DNA from: CAVQTK01 sp963716455
Lineage (GTDB): Bacteria; Pseudomonadota; Gammaproteobacteria; Coxiellales; Coxiellaceae
Reading direction: 5' to 3'
NCBI GenBank assembly: GCA_963716455.1
Contig: CAVQTK010000007.1
Span: forward strand, 1 to 64,000
DNA length: 64,000 nucleotides
Shown here one piece after another: positions 44,025 to 52,979 of this stretch. The position numbers were made by a program, and so were the translations under genes. Each line of letters starts with the position of its first letter. Within the stretch, counting starts at the first letter, position 1. The notes beneath the pieces were generated by a model, which worked only from the letters and a program-made list of their open reading frames with translations, searched no databases and was not told the origin of the DNA.

Positions 44025-45403
44025 ACAAAGCTCCCAGTTAACATTTCCATACTGGAATAATTTTCAAAACGCGTAAATTGACCTAAAAAGGTAACTTTAA
44101 AATCCCCAATGGGCCCATTACGCTGTTTGCGAATGATAATTTCGGCAATACCTTTATCTTTACTGTCTTCATTATAGACTTCATCCCGATAAATAAAAGC
44201 AATGACATCTGCATCTTGTTCTATGGCGCCAGATTCTCTTAAATCAGACATCACCGGTCGCCGATCATTACGTTGCTCTAAACTACGATTTAATTGCGAT
44301 AAAGCAATAACCGGAACATTTAGTTCTTTTGCTAAGGTCTTTAGCGAACGTGAAATTTCAGAAATTTCTGTAGTACGGTTTTCTTTATTACCTGGAACTC
44401 GCATCAATTGCAAATAATCAACAATCACGAGTCCCAGACCACTATGTTCTCTGGCAATCCTTCTCGATCTAGAACGAATTTCCATAGGAGTCAAGGCAGG
44501 AGTATCATCAATATAAAGATGAGTTTCCGACAACATACCCACCACATGTGTAATACGTGGCCAATCTTCATCATTCAATTTACCAGTGCGTATTTTTTTA
44601 AACTCAACTCTACTTAAGGATGAGAGCATACGCATAACTAGAGATTCTGCGGGCATTTCCATACTAAAAATAAGCACAGGTTTATGAGTTTTTACCGCAA
44701 CGTTTTCTGCAATATTCATAGCAAAACTGGTTTTCCCCATGGATGGGCGCCCTGCGATAATAGTCAATTCACCTTTTTGTAATCCAGAAGTCATATGGTC
44801 AAAATCGGTAAATCCAGTCGAGGTTCCAGTTAAAGTATTTCCTGTACGATAAAGCTCATCAATATGATCAGTCGTTTTAGCCAGTAATGAGCTAATTTTT
44901 ACCGGACCCGTGTTGCGACTATGCTGATCAGCTATTTGAAAAACCTGTTGCTCAGCAGAATCTAATAAATCTTTACTGTCTTGGCCAGTGACTTGATAGG
45001 CTTTTTCTACAAGATGAGTTCCTACTCGAATTAATTGGCGCAATACCGCTCTTTCACGCACTATATCAGCATAAGCAGTAACATTTGCTGCAGTAGGAGT
45101 GTGCTGCGCTAACTCAAATAAATAGCTTTCACCTCCCGCCGCTTCTAGTTGATTACGTACTTTTAGAATTTCAGCTACTGTTATTACATCAAACGGCTGA
45201 GATTGTTGTGCTAACTCGGCCATCGCTTGAAAAATGAGTTCATGATCTAACCGATAAAAATCTTTACTCACCAAACGATCAGAAATTCGTTCCCAAGCAC
45301 GATGATCGATCATCAAAGCTCCCAGCACAGCCTGCTCTGCTTCTTGTGAATGAGGTAAAACTTTTAAATTTTGCAAAGCTATTTCATGCTTGATTGTTGT
45401 CAT
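44021..45403 (-). CDS. dnaB: Replicative DNA helicase DnaB
   Basis: DnaB is the hexameric helicase that unwinds the fork ahead of DNA polymerase III. The 460-residue protein has the N-terminal helical domain (PHSQEAEQAVLGALMIDHRAW), a linker and a RecA-like C-terminal domain with Walker A AGRPSMGKTSFAMN, Walker B LVIVDYLQLMR and the SQLNRSLEQR arginine region followed by DLRESGAIEQDADV. It sits between rplI and alr, the standard gammaproteobacterial order. Confidence 0.98.
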   Translation of the reverse strand: MTTIKHEIALQNLKVLPHSQEAEQAVLGALMIDHRAWERISDRLVSKDFYRLDHELIFQAMAELAQQSQPFDVITVAEILKVRNQLEAAGGESYLFELAQHTPTAANVTAYADIVRERAVLRQLIRVGTHLVEKAYQVTGQDSKDLLDSAEQQVFQIADQHSRNTGPVKISSLLAKTTDHIDELYRTGNTLTGTSTGFTDFDHMTSGLQKGELTIIAGRPSMGKTSFAMNIAENVAVKTHKPVLIFSMEMPAESLVMRMLSSLSRVEFKKIRTGKLNDEDWPRITHVVGMLSETHLYIDDTPALTPMEIRSRSRRIAREHSGLGLVIVDYLQLMRVPGNKENRTTEISEISRSLKTLAKELNVPVIALSQLNRSLEQRNDRRPVMSDLRESGAIEQDADVIAFIYRDEVYNEDSKDKGIAEIIIRKQRNGPIGDFKVTFLGQFTRFENYSSMEMLTGSFV

Positions 45404-45422
45404 AGCTTATTGCTCAGTTTCT

Positions 45423-45878
45423 CTAAAAACGAGAGAGGGGTACAATTCGTAGTTTAAGTGCAACGGATACTTCACTATGTAATCTAACATTAACTTCCCA
45501 TTCCCCAATTTGGCGTATTGGACCTTCCAGCATAATAATCTCTTTCTTTTCTACCTTAACACCTGCTTTATTTACTGCCTCTGCAATATCACGTGGACCA
45601 ATCGATCCGAAGAGTTTCCCTTCATCACCTGCCTGCCCTTCGATAATAACCACTAACTCAGATAACTTAGAGGCTCGCGCTTTAGCCTCGGATAGGACTT
45701 GCTGGGCTGCTTTTTCTAATTCTTCACGTCGAAGTTCAAAGTCAGCAATATTTTTTTTAGAAGCAAGTACTGCCATTCCTTGAGGTATCAAGTAATTACG
45801 ACCAAAACCTGGTTTTACTACCATTTGGTCACCTACTTTACCTAAATTAGATACTTCTTTTTGCAAAATAATTCGCAT
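45423..45878 (-). CDS. rplI: 50S ribosomal protein L9
   Basis: L9 binds 23S rRNA near the L1 stalk and helps keep the reading frame. The 151-residue protein begins MRIILQKEVSNLGKVGDQM and VKPGFGRNYLIPQGMAV, the conserved N-terminal domain, followed by the long connecting helix and a C-terminal domain with GSIGPRDIAEAVNKAG. Normal length. Ribosome-binding site GGGGAG is upstream. Confidence 0.98.
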   Translation of the reverse strand: MRIILQKEVSNLGKVGDQMVVKPGFGRNYLIPQGMAVLASKKNIADFELRREELEKAAQQVLSEAKARASKLSELVVIIEGQAGDEGKLFGSIGPRDIAEAVNKAGVKVEKKEIIMLEGPIRQIGEWEVNVRLHSEVSVALKLRIVPLSRF

Positions 45879-45914
45879 TTTATATCTCCCCTTTACTTAT
45901 ATAAATTGAATTGT

Positions 45915-46814
45915 TCAACTAGCTGATGAACGTTTATGATAGCGTTTACGCAAATCATACCAGCTATCGACATATCCTGCGAGTGCTAGAAAAACTAGCA
46001 CTACGAGCGGCAAAAAAATCAGACTTAGATACACCACCACTAATAAAAAAACAATTTCTTTTTTATAACGAGCCCAATAATGTAATAAGCTTAAACCGAC
46101 GATTACAAAAGGAAACATCAATGTAGGCAGTAAATCATTAGCGAGTTCCAAACCCACAAATTTAGCAATTAACACTATAGTGTAAAAAAATACCAACCAT
46201 ACAGCCATGCGAATTTCAACAAATTCTTTCGCCAAACCTTTAGGATTAAAAAGGGTAGCTTGCCACCAACGAGCGATTAACAGTTGGCAGATCACTCCAA
46301 AGAAAATCAGGGTAGTAAAAAGTCCTGTAGCCATGGGCGCTATTTGATTTAAAAATTGTTGGATTTTATCTTCGGACAGTTGACCACCAGTTAAACTGCT
46401 TAACTCCTCTTTATAATGACCTAAAGTATCTAACCACCACGCAGGCACATCCCCTATGACTAAATGAAAGATCAAAACAGTTATAACGCCCAGTAAAGTT
46501 ATAATCTCTAGAGTTAAACGCCAAGAGCCATATTGACGCAAAATAATAGCTAACCCATAAACTAACAAACAACGTAATAGTACAAAATCAAAGAGAACCA
46601 CATGGTCCCAAACTGCCAAGCCTATAGTTGGAACGGTTACACCAGCTAAAACTAAAAAACCAGATTTGTATCCTTGGCATAAAGTTACAAATCCAACCAA
46701 AATAGCTGCAATAAAACCGCCGGGAATTGAGATAAGGGGTAGCAGCGCACAAAACAGCGCTGCTATCATTGCCCGAATGGGATTAGCTAAAAGATATTGA
46801 CCCAGTCTATGCAC
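45915..46814 (-). CDS. DUF2232-like integral membrane protein
   Basis: This 299-residue protein has about eight hydrophobic helices, starting LLANPIRAMIAALFCALLPL and ending with FLLVVVYLSLIFLPLVVLVFLALAG before a basic tail (DLRKRYHKRSSAS). A longer hydrophilic loop (about 130-165, EELSSLTGGQLSEDKIQQF) lies in the middle. A multi-spanning protein of this kind between rpsR and rplI is common in gammaproteobacteria; its function is unknown. Family assignment is from position and general hydropathy. Confidence 0.7.
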   Translation of the reverse strand: MHRLGQYLLANPIRAMIAALFCALLPLISIPGGFIAAILVGFVTLCQGYKSGFLVLAGVTVPTIGLAVWDHVVLFDFVLLRCLLVYGLAIILRQYGSWRLTLEIITLLGVITVLIFHLVIGDVPAWWLDTLGHYKEELSSLTGGQLSEDKIQQFLNQIAPMATGLFTTLIFFGVICQLLIARWWQATLFNPKGLAKEFVEIRMAVWLVFFYTIVLIAKFVGLELANDLLPTLMFPFVIVGLSLLHYWARYKKEIVFLLVVVYLSLIFLPLVVLVFLALAGYVDSWYDLRKRYHKRSSAS

Positions 46815-46826
46815 GTCTAATCAGAA

Positions 46827-47054
46827 TTAACTATGAGTGTCACAATAAGGTAAAATTGCCAAAAAACGAGCTCGCTTAATGGCCAAGGCTAGTTGACGTT
46901 GATTGCGAGCTTTGTTACCCGTAATCCGACTTGGAACTATTCTTCCTGACTCCATGATATATTCTCTTAGAGTGCGTATATCTTTATAGTCTATGCTCTC
47001 TAAACCATCGGTACTAACCCCAACAACTTTTTTACGTCTAAAATAATTTGCCAT
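46827..47054 (-). CDS. rpsR: 30S ribosomal protein S18
   Basis: S18 pairs with S6 on the platform of the 30S subunit. The 75-residue protein begins MANYFRRKKVVG and has the conserved IDYKDIRTLREYIMESGRIVPSRITG and QRQLALAIKRARFLAILPY. Start chosen at MANYF, with GAGGGAG 9 bases upstream; a longer frame starting eight codons earlier overlaps that site. The upstream end abuts the out-of-frame tail of rpsF. Confidence 0.97.
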   Translation of the reverse strand: MANYFRRKKVVGVSTDGLESIDYKDIRTLREYIMESGRIVPSRITGNKARNQRQLALAIKRARFLAILPYCDTHS

Positions 47055-47155
47055 TTTAGTTTTCTCCCTCTTCTTCATAATTATTGATGCCTATTTCGGG
47101 ATTTTCAGGATTCACCAGTTCACCTACTGCATCAATTTCTATCGGAACTTCACGT

Positions 47156-47494
47156 TCACGAGTCAAAGATTGAATCTTGTTCTTTCATTATAGGTGAGGG
47201 ACTAGTAATCGCCTGCTCTCTTCGTATAACTAAATTACGGATTACTGCATCGTTATAACGAAAAGCATTTTCCAGTTCACTTAGAACATTTTTATCACAC
47301 TCTATATTCATTAATAAATAATGCGCCTTATGTACTTTATTAATAGGGTAAGCCAATTGCCTACGCCCCCAATCTTCTAAACGATGAATTTGGCCTTTGC
47401 CATTCTTTATCATAGATTGGTAGCGCTCTAACATGCCTGGCACCTGATCACTACAGTCAGGATGTACTAAAAAAACAATTTCATAATGTCTCAT
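47156..47494 (-). CDS. rpsF: 30S ribosomal protein S6, C-terminal tail frameshifted
   Basis: S6 binds 16S rRNA as a heterodimer with S18. The structural domain is intact: MRHYEIVFLVHPDCSDQVPG, EDWGRRQLAYPINKVHKAHYLLMN and ENAFRYNDAVIRNLVIRRE. After residue about 105 the frame ends early (EQDSIFDS). The next frame reads on as LTREREVPIEIDAVGEL and ends EEEGEN just before rpsR, an acidic tail like those of many S6 proteins. So a one- or two-base indel near 47165-47185 has replaced the acidic tail. The core should still function. First gene of the rpsF-rpsR-rplI-dnaB run. Confidence 0.93.
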   Translation of the reverse strand: MRHYEIVFLVHPDCSDQVPGMLERYQSMIKNGKGQIHRLEDWGRRQLAYPINKVHKAHYLLMNIECDKNVLSELENAFRYNDAVIRNLVIRREQAITSPSPIMKEQDSIFDS

Positions 47495-47733
47495 TAATTT
47501 TTCCTTATGGTTGTAAAACTACAGCCCCTATTAAATACCTAACAAACTTTAGTTAAGCAAATTGAGGGCAAGGAGGTAAACAATCGAAAATTATAATTGA
47601 AAAATAGTTTTATAGCAATTGCCATTAAAGTTTATCCCTATATATACAAAATATGTACAGAAAAAAGGCTGCTCTTTAAAAATGAATAGCTCTATGGTAT
47701 ATTTTCCCCTTGTTATTAACCATGAGAGCAACT

Positions 47734-48669
47734 ATGATGAAAAATTGTTTCACTTTTAAATTAGCAATATGGTTATTAATCCCTTTAACTGCTGTGATTG
47801 GGCTTAGTGCTTGTACCGCTACCAAGTCTACCTCTGAACCATCCCATAAAGAAGAAACAGTCGATGGACCTCCGCCATTGGGACTAGTTGACGAAAGTAA
47901 AATTCTAGACGCAGTTCCTAAACCTGAGCCCAAAAGTCATTATGGGAACCCTTCTTCTTATGTAGCAGCAGGAAAGCGTTACTTCGTGTTAAATTCAGCG
48001 AAAGGATATAACAAACGTGGTATGGCTTCTTGGTATGGAACAAAATTTCATGGCAGAGCTACATCTACTAGAGAAAAATACAATATGTTAGCGATGACTG
48101 CGGCCAGCCCTAATTTGCCATTGCCCACTTATGCACGAGTCACTAACTTAGAAAATGGTCGTCAGGTCATTGTTAAAATTAATGACCGTGGTCCTTTTGC
48201 AGCTAATCGCATTATAGATTTATCTTATGCTGCGGCAAAAAAATTAGGTTACGCTGAAAAAGGCCTAGCTTTAGTGCAAGTAACTGCTGTGGATGCTGCA
48301 GAACAAATAGCTTCTAAAGCTATCAAGTCTAACCAAAAAATCAAAAGCTTCCGTTCTTCTCGGATTCAGTTAGCAAAAAATGCAACCGTTAATCATTCTA
48401 CTACACTTGCTGAAAATACCAAAAAAACAAATAAAAAGCATCTTTACTTACAAGTAGGAGCTTTTCGACAAATGGCTAAGGCGGAACAGATTAAAGTTCG
48501 CGTAAGTCACCTTACTCATCATTCAACACGAATTTTAGTAGTAAGCATGAACGAAAAAAAGATATACCGAGTTCAAATTGGTCCTTTAGCTGATACCCAA
48601 GCATCCCATTTGCTTTACCGTCAACTTCAAAATCAAGGATTTAATAATACTATTGCTATAATAGGTTAA
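47734..48669 (+). CDS. rlpA: RlpA-like septal lipoprotein
   Basis: RlpA is an outer-membrane lipoprotein that cleaves or binds naked glycan strands at the division site. The 311-residue protein has a signal peptide ending in the lipobox LSAC, a double-psi beta-barrel domain (GMASWYGTKFHGRATSTREKYN, then LPTYARVTNL, KINDRGPF and RIIDLSYAAAKKLG), and a C-terminal SPOR domain (LYLQVGAFRQMAKAEQIKVRV to YRVQIGPLADTQ). Start chosen at ATG 47734 with GAGAG upstream; the neighbouring ATG 47737 is equally possible. Confidence 0.95.
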   Translation: MMKNCFTFKLAIWLLIPLTAVIGLSACTATKSTSEPSHKEETVDGPPPLGLVDESKILDAVPKPEPKSHYGNPSSYVAAGKRYFVLNSAKGYNKRGMASWYGTKFHGRATSTREKYNMLAMTAASPNLPLPTYARVTNLENGRQVIVKINDRGPFAANRIIDLSYAAAKKLGYAEKGLALVQVTAVDAAEQIASKAIKSNQKIKSFRSSRIQLAKNATVNHSTTLAENTKKTNKKHLYLQVGAFRQMAKAEQIKVRVSHLTHHSTRILVVSMNEKKIYRVQIGPLADTQASHLLYRQLQNQGFNNTIAIIG

Positions 48670-48748
48670 TTGGTAAAATTTCAAGATTGCTTTGACCTCG
48701 CAAATTCGGAATCTAAATGACGCAAAATACGCGTTGCAATTGTAATTC

Positions 48749-48920
48749 GTAAGTGTTCACGAGGTTTAATTTGCAGACGCAGAAAGCCCAATTTTGATTC
48801 AGATTGGACGAAAAAATGACGAGGAAACGGAGCATACACGTAGTATGTGAGTATTCCGAGGATATTTTTTCGTTTAATATGGAGCAAAAGGGGGCTTTCC
48901 CTTCTACCCCGTGAACAGTT
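48749..48920. repeat. Near-palindromic MITE-like element, copy A
   Basis: About 172 bases, nearly identical to 57646-57814. The ends are inverted (AAGTGTTCACGAGGT against the complement of ACCCCGTGAACAGTT, 13 of 15 matching). Further inverted pairs run inward: GAAAGCCC / GGGCTTTC, GACGAAAAAAT / ATTTTTTCGTT and CATAC / GTATG at the centre. No transposase is encoded. It ends 23 bases before the ung start. Confidence 0.93.
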
Positions 48921-48943
48921 TTACTATAACTCAAGGAAGTGAA

Positions 48944-49618
48944 ATGATTGCTTCAGAAAAATTAATAAGTTGGCAAACAGTACTTGCTGGAGAAAAAGAA
49001 AAACCCTATTTTCAAAAAATAATGAATTTTTTAAAGGAACAGCGCAAACAGGGTAAAATAATCTATCCATCACAACCTGAAGTTTTCAATGCCTTAAAAT
49101 TAACTCCTTATTCTGAAGTAAAAGCGGTAATTATCGGACAAGATCCTTATCATGGACCCAATCAAGCGCATGGCTTAGCTTTTTCTGTGCGCCCAGGAGT
49201 TAAACAACCTCCATCATTACAAAATATATTCTTAGAATTGCAAAATGATTTAGGCCTTCCCATCCCCTTACATGGCTGCTTAGAAAAATGGGCTAAACAA
49301 GGCGTACTATTACTTAATGCTGCTCTTACCGTAGAGGCGAACAAACCCCAATCTCATGCTAATATAGGGTGGCAACAATTTACAGATAAAGTAATTACAG
49401 CACTTAATGAACATCCTCAGCGCATTGTATTTTTATTGTGGGGTACTTCGGCCCAAGAAAAAAGTCAATTAGTCAATCCATTTAAGCACTCCATTTTGAC
49501 TGCTCCTCATCCTTCACCTCTCTCAGCCTATAGAGGCTTCATGGGCTGTAAACATTTTTCTAAAACTAATGAGTTACTCCGGCAGTTAGGACGAGAGGAA
49601 ATCGACTGGAGTTTATAA
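48944..49618 (+). CDS. ung: Uracil-DNA glycosylase
   Basis: Ung excises uracil from DNA to start base-excision repair. The 224-residue family-1 enzyme has the water-activating motif GQDPYHGPNQAHGLAFSV with the catalytic Asp, the FLLWGTSAQEK strand, and the uracil-loop HPSPLSAYRGFMGC with the catalytic His. Start at ATG 48944 follows AAGGAAG; the frame is open for 11 more codons upstream into the repeat element, which was not used. Monocistronic, convergent with the desaturase gene. Confidence 0.97.
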   Translation: MIASEKLISWQTVLAGEKEKPYFQKIMNFLKEQRKQGKIIYPSQPEVFNALKLTPYSEVKAVIIGQDPYHGPNQAHGLAFSVRPGVKQPPSLQNIFLELQNDLGLPIPLHGCLEKWAKQGVLLLNAALTVEANKPQSHANIGWQQFTDKVITALNEHPQRIVFLLWGTSAQEKSQLVNPFKHSILTAPHPSPLSAYRGFMGCKHFSKTNELLRQLGREEIDWSL

Positions 49619-49653
49619 TTTGTTGACCTATTTGGAAGTCATTTTAACAAGTC

Positions 49654-49670
49654 GGTCGCATTTAGCGACC
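49654..49670. terminator. Hairpin in the ung/desaturase convergent gap
   Basis: A 6-bp inverted repeat GGTCGC / GCGACC with loop ATTTA lies midway in the 71-base gap between two convergent genes. No T run follows on either strand, so termination is plausible from position but not proven. Confidence 0.4.
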
Positions 49671-49689
49671 CGGTAATCCAGATAATCTG

Positions 49690-50808
49690 TTACTGTACAG
49701 TATGTAATTTTCTTATGCCTTTATTAATAGACTTTTTCCATAGGTACAAATAATTTTTTAATTCATGCTTAGCAGCTCTCAAGCGGACTTTATATTCTTT
49801 TACCTTCAACAGATGATGATCTTTTTCAATTGCTTCAATTCTTGCTGCCACTTGTAAAATACGATCACGTACAGGCGCTAAGTGATCACTAGTATAAATT
49901 CGCAATGACTCAGAATATTGTTTAAATTTAATCCATAAATGTTGCTCATCCGCACGTAAACGATAGCGTGTTAAATTTGCTACTCCTATACGTTGCAAAT
50001 TATTAGCCAATCCAACATAACTAAGAAAAAAAATTAACCATTTAGCAGGGTCAAAATGAAAAGCACGAATACCATTGCGATAATCTAAGGCAAATTGATG
50101 ATGAAAATTATGAAATCCCTCTCCGTAGGTAAATAAAGCAGTTACCCAATTATCGCGTGCAGTTTGTTGAGTCGAGTAAGGACGTTTTCCAAATAGGTGA
50201 CATACTGAATTTATACAAAAAGTTAAGTGATGATTTAGCGCTACACGTAATACCCCAGCAATAATTAACCCTCCTAAAGCATCATGCCAAAGCGCCGCTA
50301 TACTAGCTGGCAGTATAAGCCCAGTAAATATTGCTATAAGATAAAAATACTTATGTTGTAATTTAACCCAACGATCGGCAGAAAGATCCTCCACATTTTT
50401 ATAATCGCGTTTGGTTGAATCTAAGGTAAATAGCCAACCAATATGGGCAAACCAAAATCCTCTTTTAATGTTATAGGGATCACGGTCTGTATCGACATAA
50501 CGATGATGATTACGATGATCAGTACACCATTCCAAAACGCTACCTTCAAAAGACGCAGCCCCTAAGAGAAGGAAAGCGATCTTCACACTGGTTTTCGCTT
50601 GATAGGAGCAATGTGAAAAGAGACGATGATAACCTGCAGTTATAGCTATACCACTGACAAATAACCATACCACCGCAAAAATAAGAGTTGCAATATGCAA
50701 CATATGGTTCACTAATATATACCCTAGTCCTCCTATTCCAATTATTGGAGTAAATATTAAAAATAATGTAACTATCCAATTTATTTTAAAGTTGTTGCTT
50801 TTCTTCAT
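49690..50808 (-). CDS. Acyl-CoA/acyl-lipid delta-9-type fatty acid desaturase
   Basis: This 372-residue membrane desaturase introduces a double bond into saturated acyl chains. The three His boxes that bind the di-iron centre are present: GYHRLFSH, HRNHHRYVD and GEGFHNFHHQF. Four hydrophobic segments flank them. A C-terminal extension of about 80 residues is helical and charged (RIEAIEKDHHLLKVKEYKVRL), likely coiled coil. The cluster at the window end holds fabF but not the classic anaerobic fabA/fabB genes, so this enzyme may supply unsaturated lipids; that is inference. Confidence 0.9.
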   Translation of the reverse strand: MKKSNNFKINWIVTLFLIFTPIIGIGGLGYILVNHMLHIATLIFAVVWLFVSGIAITAGYHRLFSHCSYQAKTSVKIAFLLLGAASFEGSVLEWCTDHRNHHRYVDTDRDPYNIKRGFWFAHIGWLFTLDSTKRDYKNVEDLSADRWVKLQHKYFYLIAIFTGLILPASIAALWHDALGGLIIAGVLRVALNHHLTFCINSVCHLFGKRPYSTQQTARDNWVTALFTYGEGFHNFHHQFALDYRNGIRAFHFDPAKWLIFFLSYVGLANNLQRIGVANLTRYRLRADEQHLWIKFKQYSESLRIYTSDHLAPVRDRILQVAARIEAIEKDHHLLKVKEYKVRLRAAKHELKNYLYLWKKSINKGIRKLHTVQ

Positions 50809-50825
50809 ATATTATTTATCTCTTA

Positions 50826-51434
50826 TTATTGTTCTAAATTATTAGGGGTAGAAGCAGCATCAGGAGCTAAGGGCGTTGGGACTGCGGGTGAAGGAGATTC
50901 ACTTTCTTGCTTATAATTTGGCAAATACTCAGTTAAGGGAGCGCCTGAGTTTGTCTTTGAATTTGCTTCCGGTGAAGTTGATTCAGGAGATGAAGCTCTT
51001 TCTGGGGTAACACCTGCTTCAGGTTGTGTTGCCGATGAAACAGCAGAGGGTGCTTCTAAGGATTTCAACGCTTCGATCGCTAAAGGTTGTCCCTGACGTG
51101 CTGCCTTCCTAATCCAAATTAAACCAGCCTTTTTATCTTTGATAGTGCCGATTCCATAATAGTACAAATACCCTAATGCATACTGCGCATCAGCATCACC
51201 ATTATGGGCAATAGATTGAATTTTCTCAAATGAACAATCAAATTTTTGTAGGAACTGATTATCTGCACAAACTTGAGATGAAGCAAAACTTACGGGGGGT
51301 CTAGGATGCTCTACAAAGGAACCCGGAGGAGCTTGCAAAGATTCTGGATTCTTTTTATCAGTAGAACATCCACTGACAATTAAAACTATAAAAATGCTGG
51401 TGATAGCAATTTTTATAAATTGTTGTAGATTCAT
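50826..51434 (-). CDS. Sel1-repeat lipoprotein
   Basis: The 202-residue product starts MNLQQFIKIAITSIFIVLIVSGC, a signal peptide with lipobox VSGC. One clear Sel1 repeat follows: GDADAQYALGYLYYYGIGTIKDKKAGLIWIRKAARQGQ spans it. The remaining C-terminus (about 80 residues) is rich in Pro, Ser, Glu and Ala and probably disordered. Sel1 repeats mediate protein contacts. Start taken at the third of three consecutive ATG codons, six bases after AAGGAG. It overlaps nothing but follows rseP closely, where bamA would normally be. Function unknown. Confidence 0.78.
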   Translation of the reverse strand: MNLQQFIKIAITSIFIVLIVSGCSTDKKNPESLQAPPGSFVEHPRPPVSFASSQVCADNQFLQKFDCSFEKIQSIAHNGDADAQYALGYLYYYGIGTIKDKKAGLIWIRKAARQGQPLAIEALKSLEAPSAVSSATQPEAGVTPERASSPESTSPEANSKTNSGAPLTEYLPNYKQESESPSPAVPTPLAPDAASTPNNLEQ

Positions 51435-51444
51435 CATCATCTCC

Positions 51445-52800
51445 TTAAAAATTAAATAAACGCACCATGTCATTAATCGTTGCCTGAACGATTAAAAAAA
51501 TAACCAAAAAAATACCTATCCGCCAAAATAAAACCTGATAGCTATCTGGTATGGGTCGTCGAAATATAGCTTCAATGAAATGAAACAATAAATATCCACC
51601 GTCCAAACCTGGAATAGGTAAAATATTTATAAAACCCAGACTCACACTAATAAATGCGACAAAACTTAAATACACGCCCAACCCTTGTTGAGAAGCTTCC
51701 CCTGCTCCCTCAAAAATGGTAATAGGTCCTCCCAGGAGGTTAATAGAAATTTTACCACGAATTATTTTTTCTAGCACTGTTAAATTAAATTCAATTAATC
51801 TTTGCACTTGTTGAAAGGCTTTACCACTTGCTTCCCCAAAAGAATAATGGCGTTTCAACATCAGCTCCTTAGGCCATTGAGGAACCCGGGCTTCTACACC
51901 CAAGTATCCTACTGCATGTCCACGGATTTTTTTGTCGCCTATTTGTAGGTCTACTCGATAGGGTCTCTTATTACGTTTAACTAACAGCTGCACTTTTTCA
52001 TGAGGTAATCTTTGAATTTCTTTTACGAAATCCAACCAATTAGTCACCGTTTGACCATTTAAAGACATAATTTCATCCCCAGACTGCAACTCAGACTGGG
52101 CAGCTGGAGAATTAGACAACACTTTAACAATGATGGCAGGAAATTTTGGCTGGTAGGGTTGAAATCCTAAGTCCTTAAAAAAATCCGTTTTAGGTGAGGT
52201 TAATTTCCAATTTACTAAAGATAAGTTATGCATTTCCAATTCTTCCCTTTTTAAGGGGTGAGTGATAATTATCACCTTATCTTGACTACCGACTCTTTTA
52301 ATAAGGGCAGAAAGAACGTCCTGCCAATTATCCACATATTGTTCATCCACCTTAACAATAAGATCATCTGGTTTTAAATTCGCCTGTGCTGCCATAGAAT
52401 CGGGAGTAACTTGGCCTATAACCGGCCTGACGTAGGAAATACCTTGCAGATATACGATCCAAAGGATTAAAAATGCCAATAAAAAATTAGCTAATGGCCC
52501 AGCAATGACAATGAACATGCGGATTGGCAACCGTTGACGGTTATAAGAGGATTTTAATGCTTCTCCAGAAACAGATGTTTCCTTATCATCTAGCATTTTA
52601 ACATACCCACCCAAAGGCAGTATCCCTAAAACATATTCAGTTCCACTTCGATCACGAAATAAACAAATAGATTTTCCAAAACCAATGGAAAAACGAAGTA
52701 CTTTCACTCCACACATTTTAGCCGCAAAAAAATGGCCACATTCGTGGAACAATATGATAAAAAAAATGGTAAGAATAGCGCCTAAAATAGTGATCAACAT
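51445..52800 (-). CDS. rseP: Site-2 protease RseP
   Basis: RseP cleaves the membrane anchor of anti-sigma factor RseA and clears signal-peptide remnants. The 451-residue protein has the zinc motif HECGH in FIILFHECGHFFAAK, the third ligand region PIPGLDGGYLLFHFIEA, four transmembrane segments and two PDZ domains in the periplasm (about 110-310). All key residues are present. In most relatives dxr precedes and bamA follows; here neither is adjacent, the next gene being a Sel1 lipoprotein. Target anti-sigma factor not in the window. Confidence 0.96.
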   Translation of the reverse strand: MLITILGAILTIFFIILFHECGHFFAAKMCGVKVLRFSIGFGKSICLFRDRSGTEYVLGILPLGGYVKMLDDKETSVSGEALKSSYNRQRLPIRMFIVIAGPLANFLLAFLILWIVYLQGISYVRPVIGQVTPDSMAAQANLKPDDLIVKVDEQYVDNWQDVLSALIKRVGSQDKVIIITHPLKREELEMHNLSLVNWKLTSPKTDFFKDLGFQPYQPKFPAIIVKVLSNSPAAQSELQSGDEIMSLNGQTVTNWLDFVKEIQRLPHEKVQLLVKRNKRPYRVDLQIGDKKIRGHAVGYLGVEARVPQWPKELMLKRHYSFGEASGKAFQQVQRLIEFNLTVLEKIIRGKISINLLGGPITIFEGAGEASQQGLGVYLSFVAFISVSLGFINILPIPGLDGGYLLFHFIEAIFRRPIPDSYQVLFWRIGIFLVIFLIVQATINDMVRLFNF

Positions 52801-52979
52801 TTTAAATGGGCAGAGTTTAATTAGAGTAAACAGGAGTTCTTGAGAACTTCTGATAATTTTTTTTACTTTATCCTGTCAAACTTTAAATTGCAATCATTAC
52901 TTATTATAGACAAAGTTTTAAATTTTTCCTTATTAATCTTAAATTGATATATTTTAATATTTTTGTAATACTTTTTCAC

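Noticed and set aside
48681..48887. Minus-strand open frame downstream of rlpA
   Set aside because: Most of it lies in the palindromic element at 48749-48920. Its last 20 codons look somewhat protein-like, but no family is recognised.
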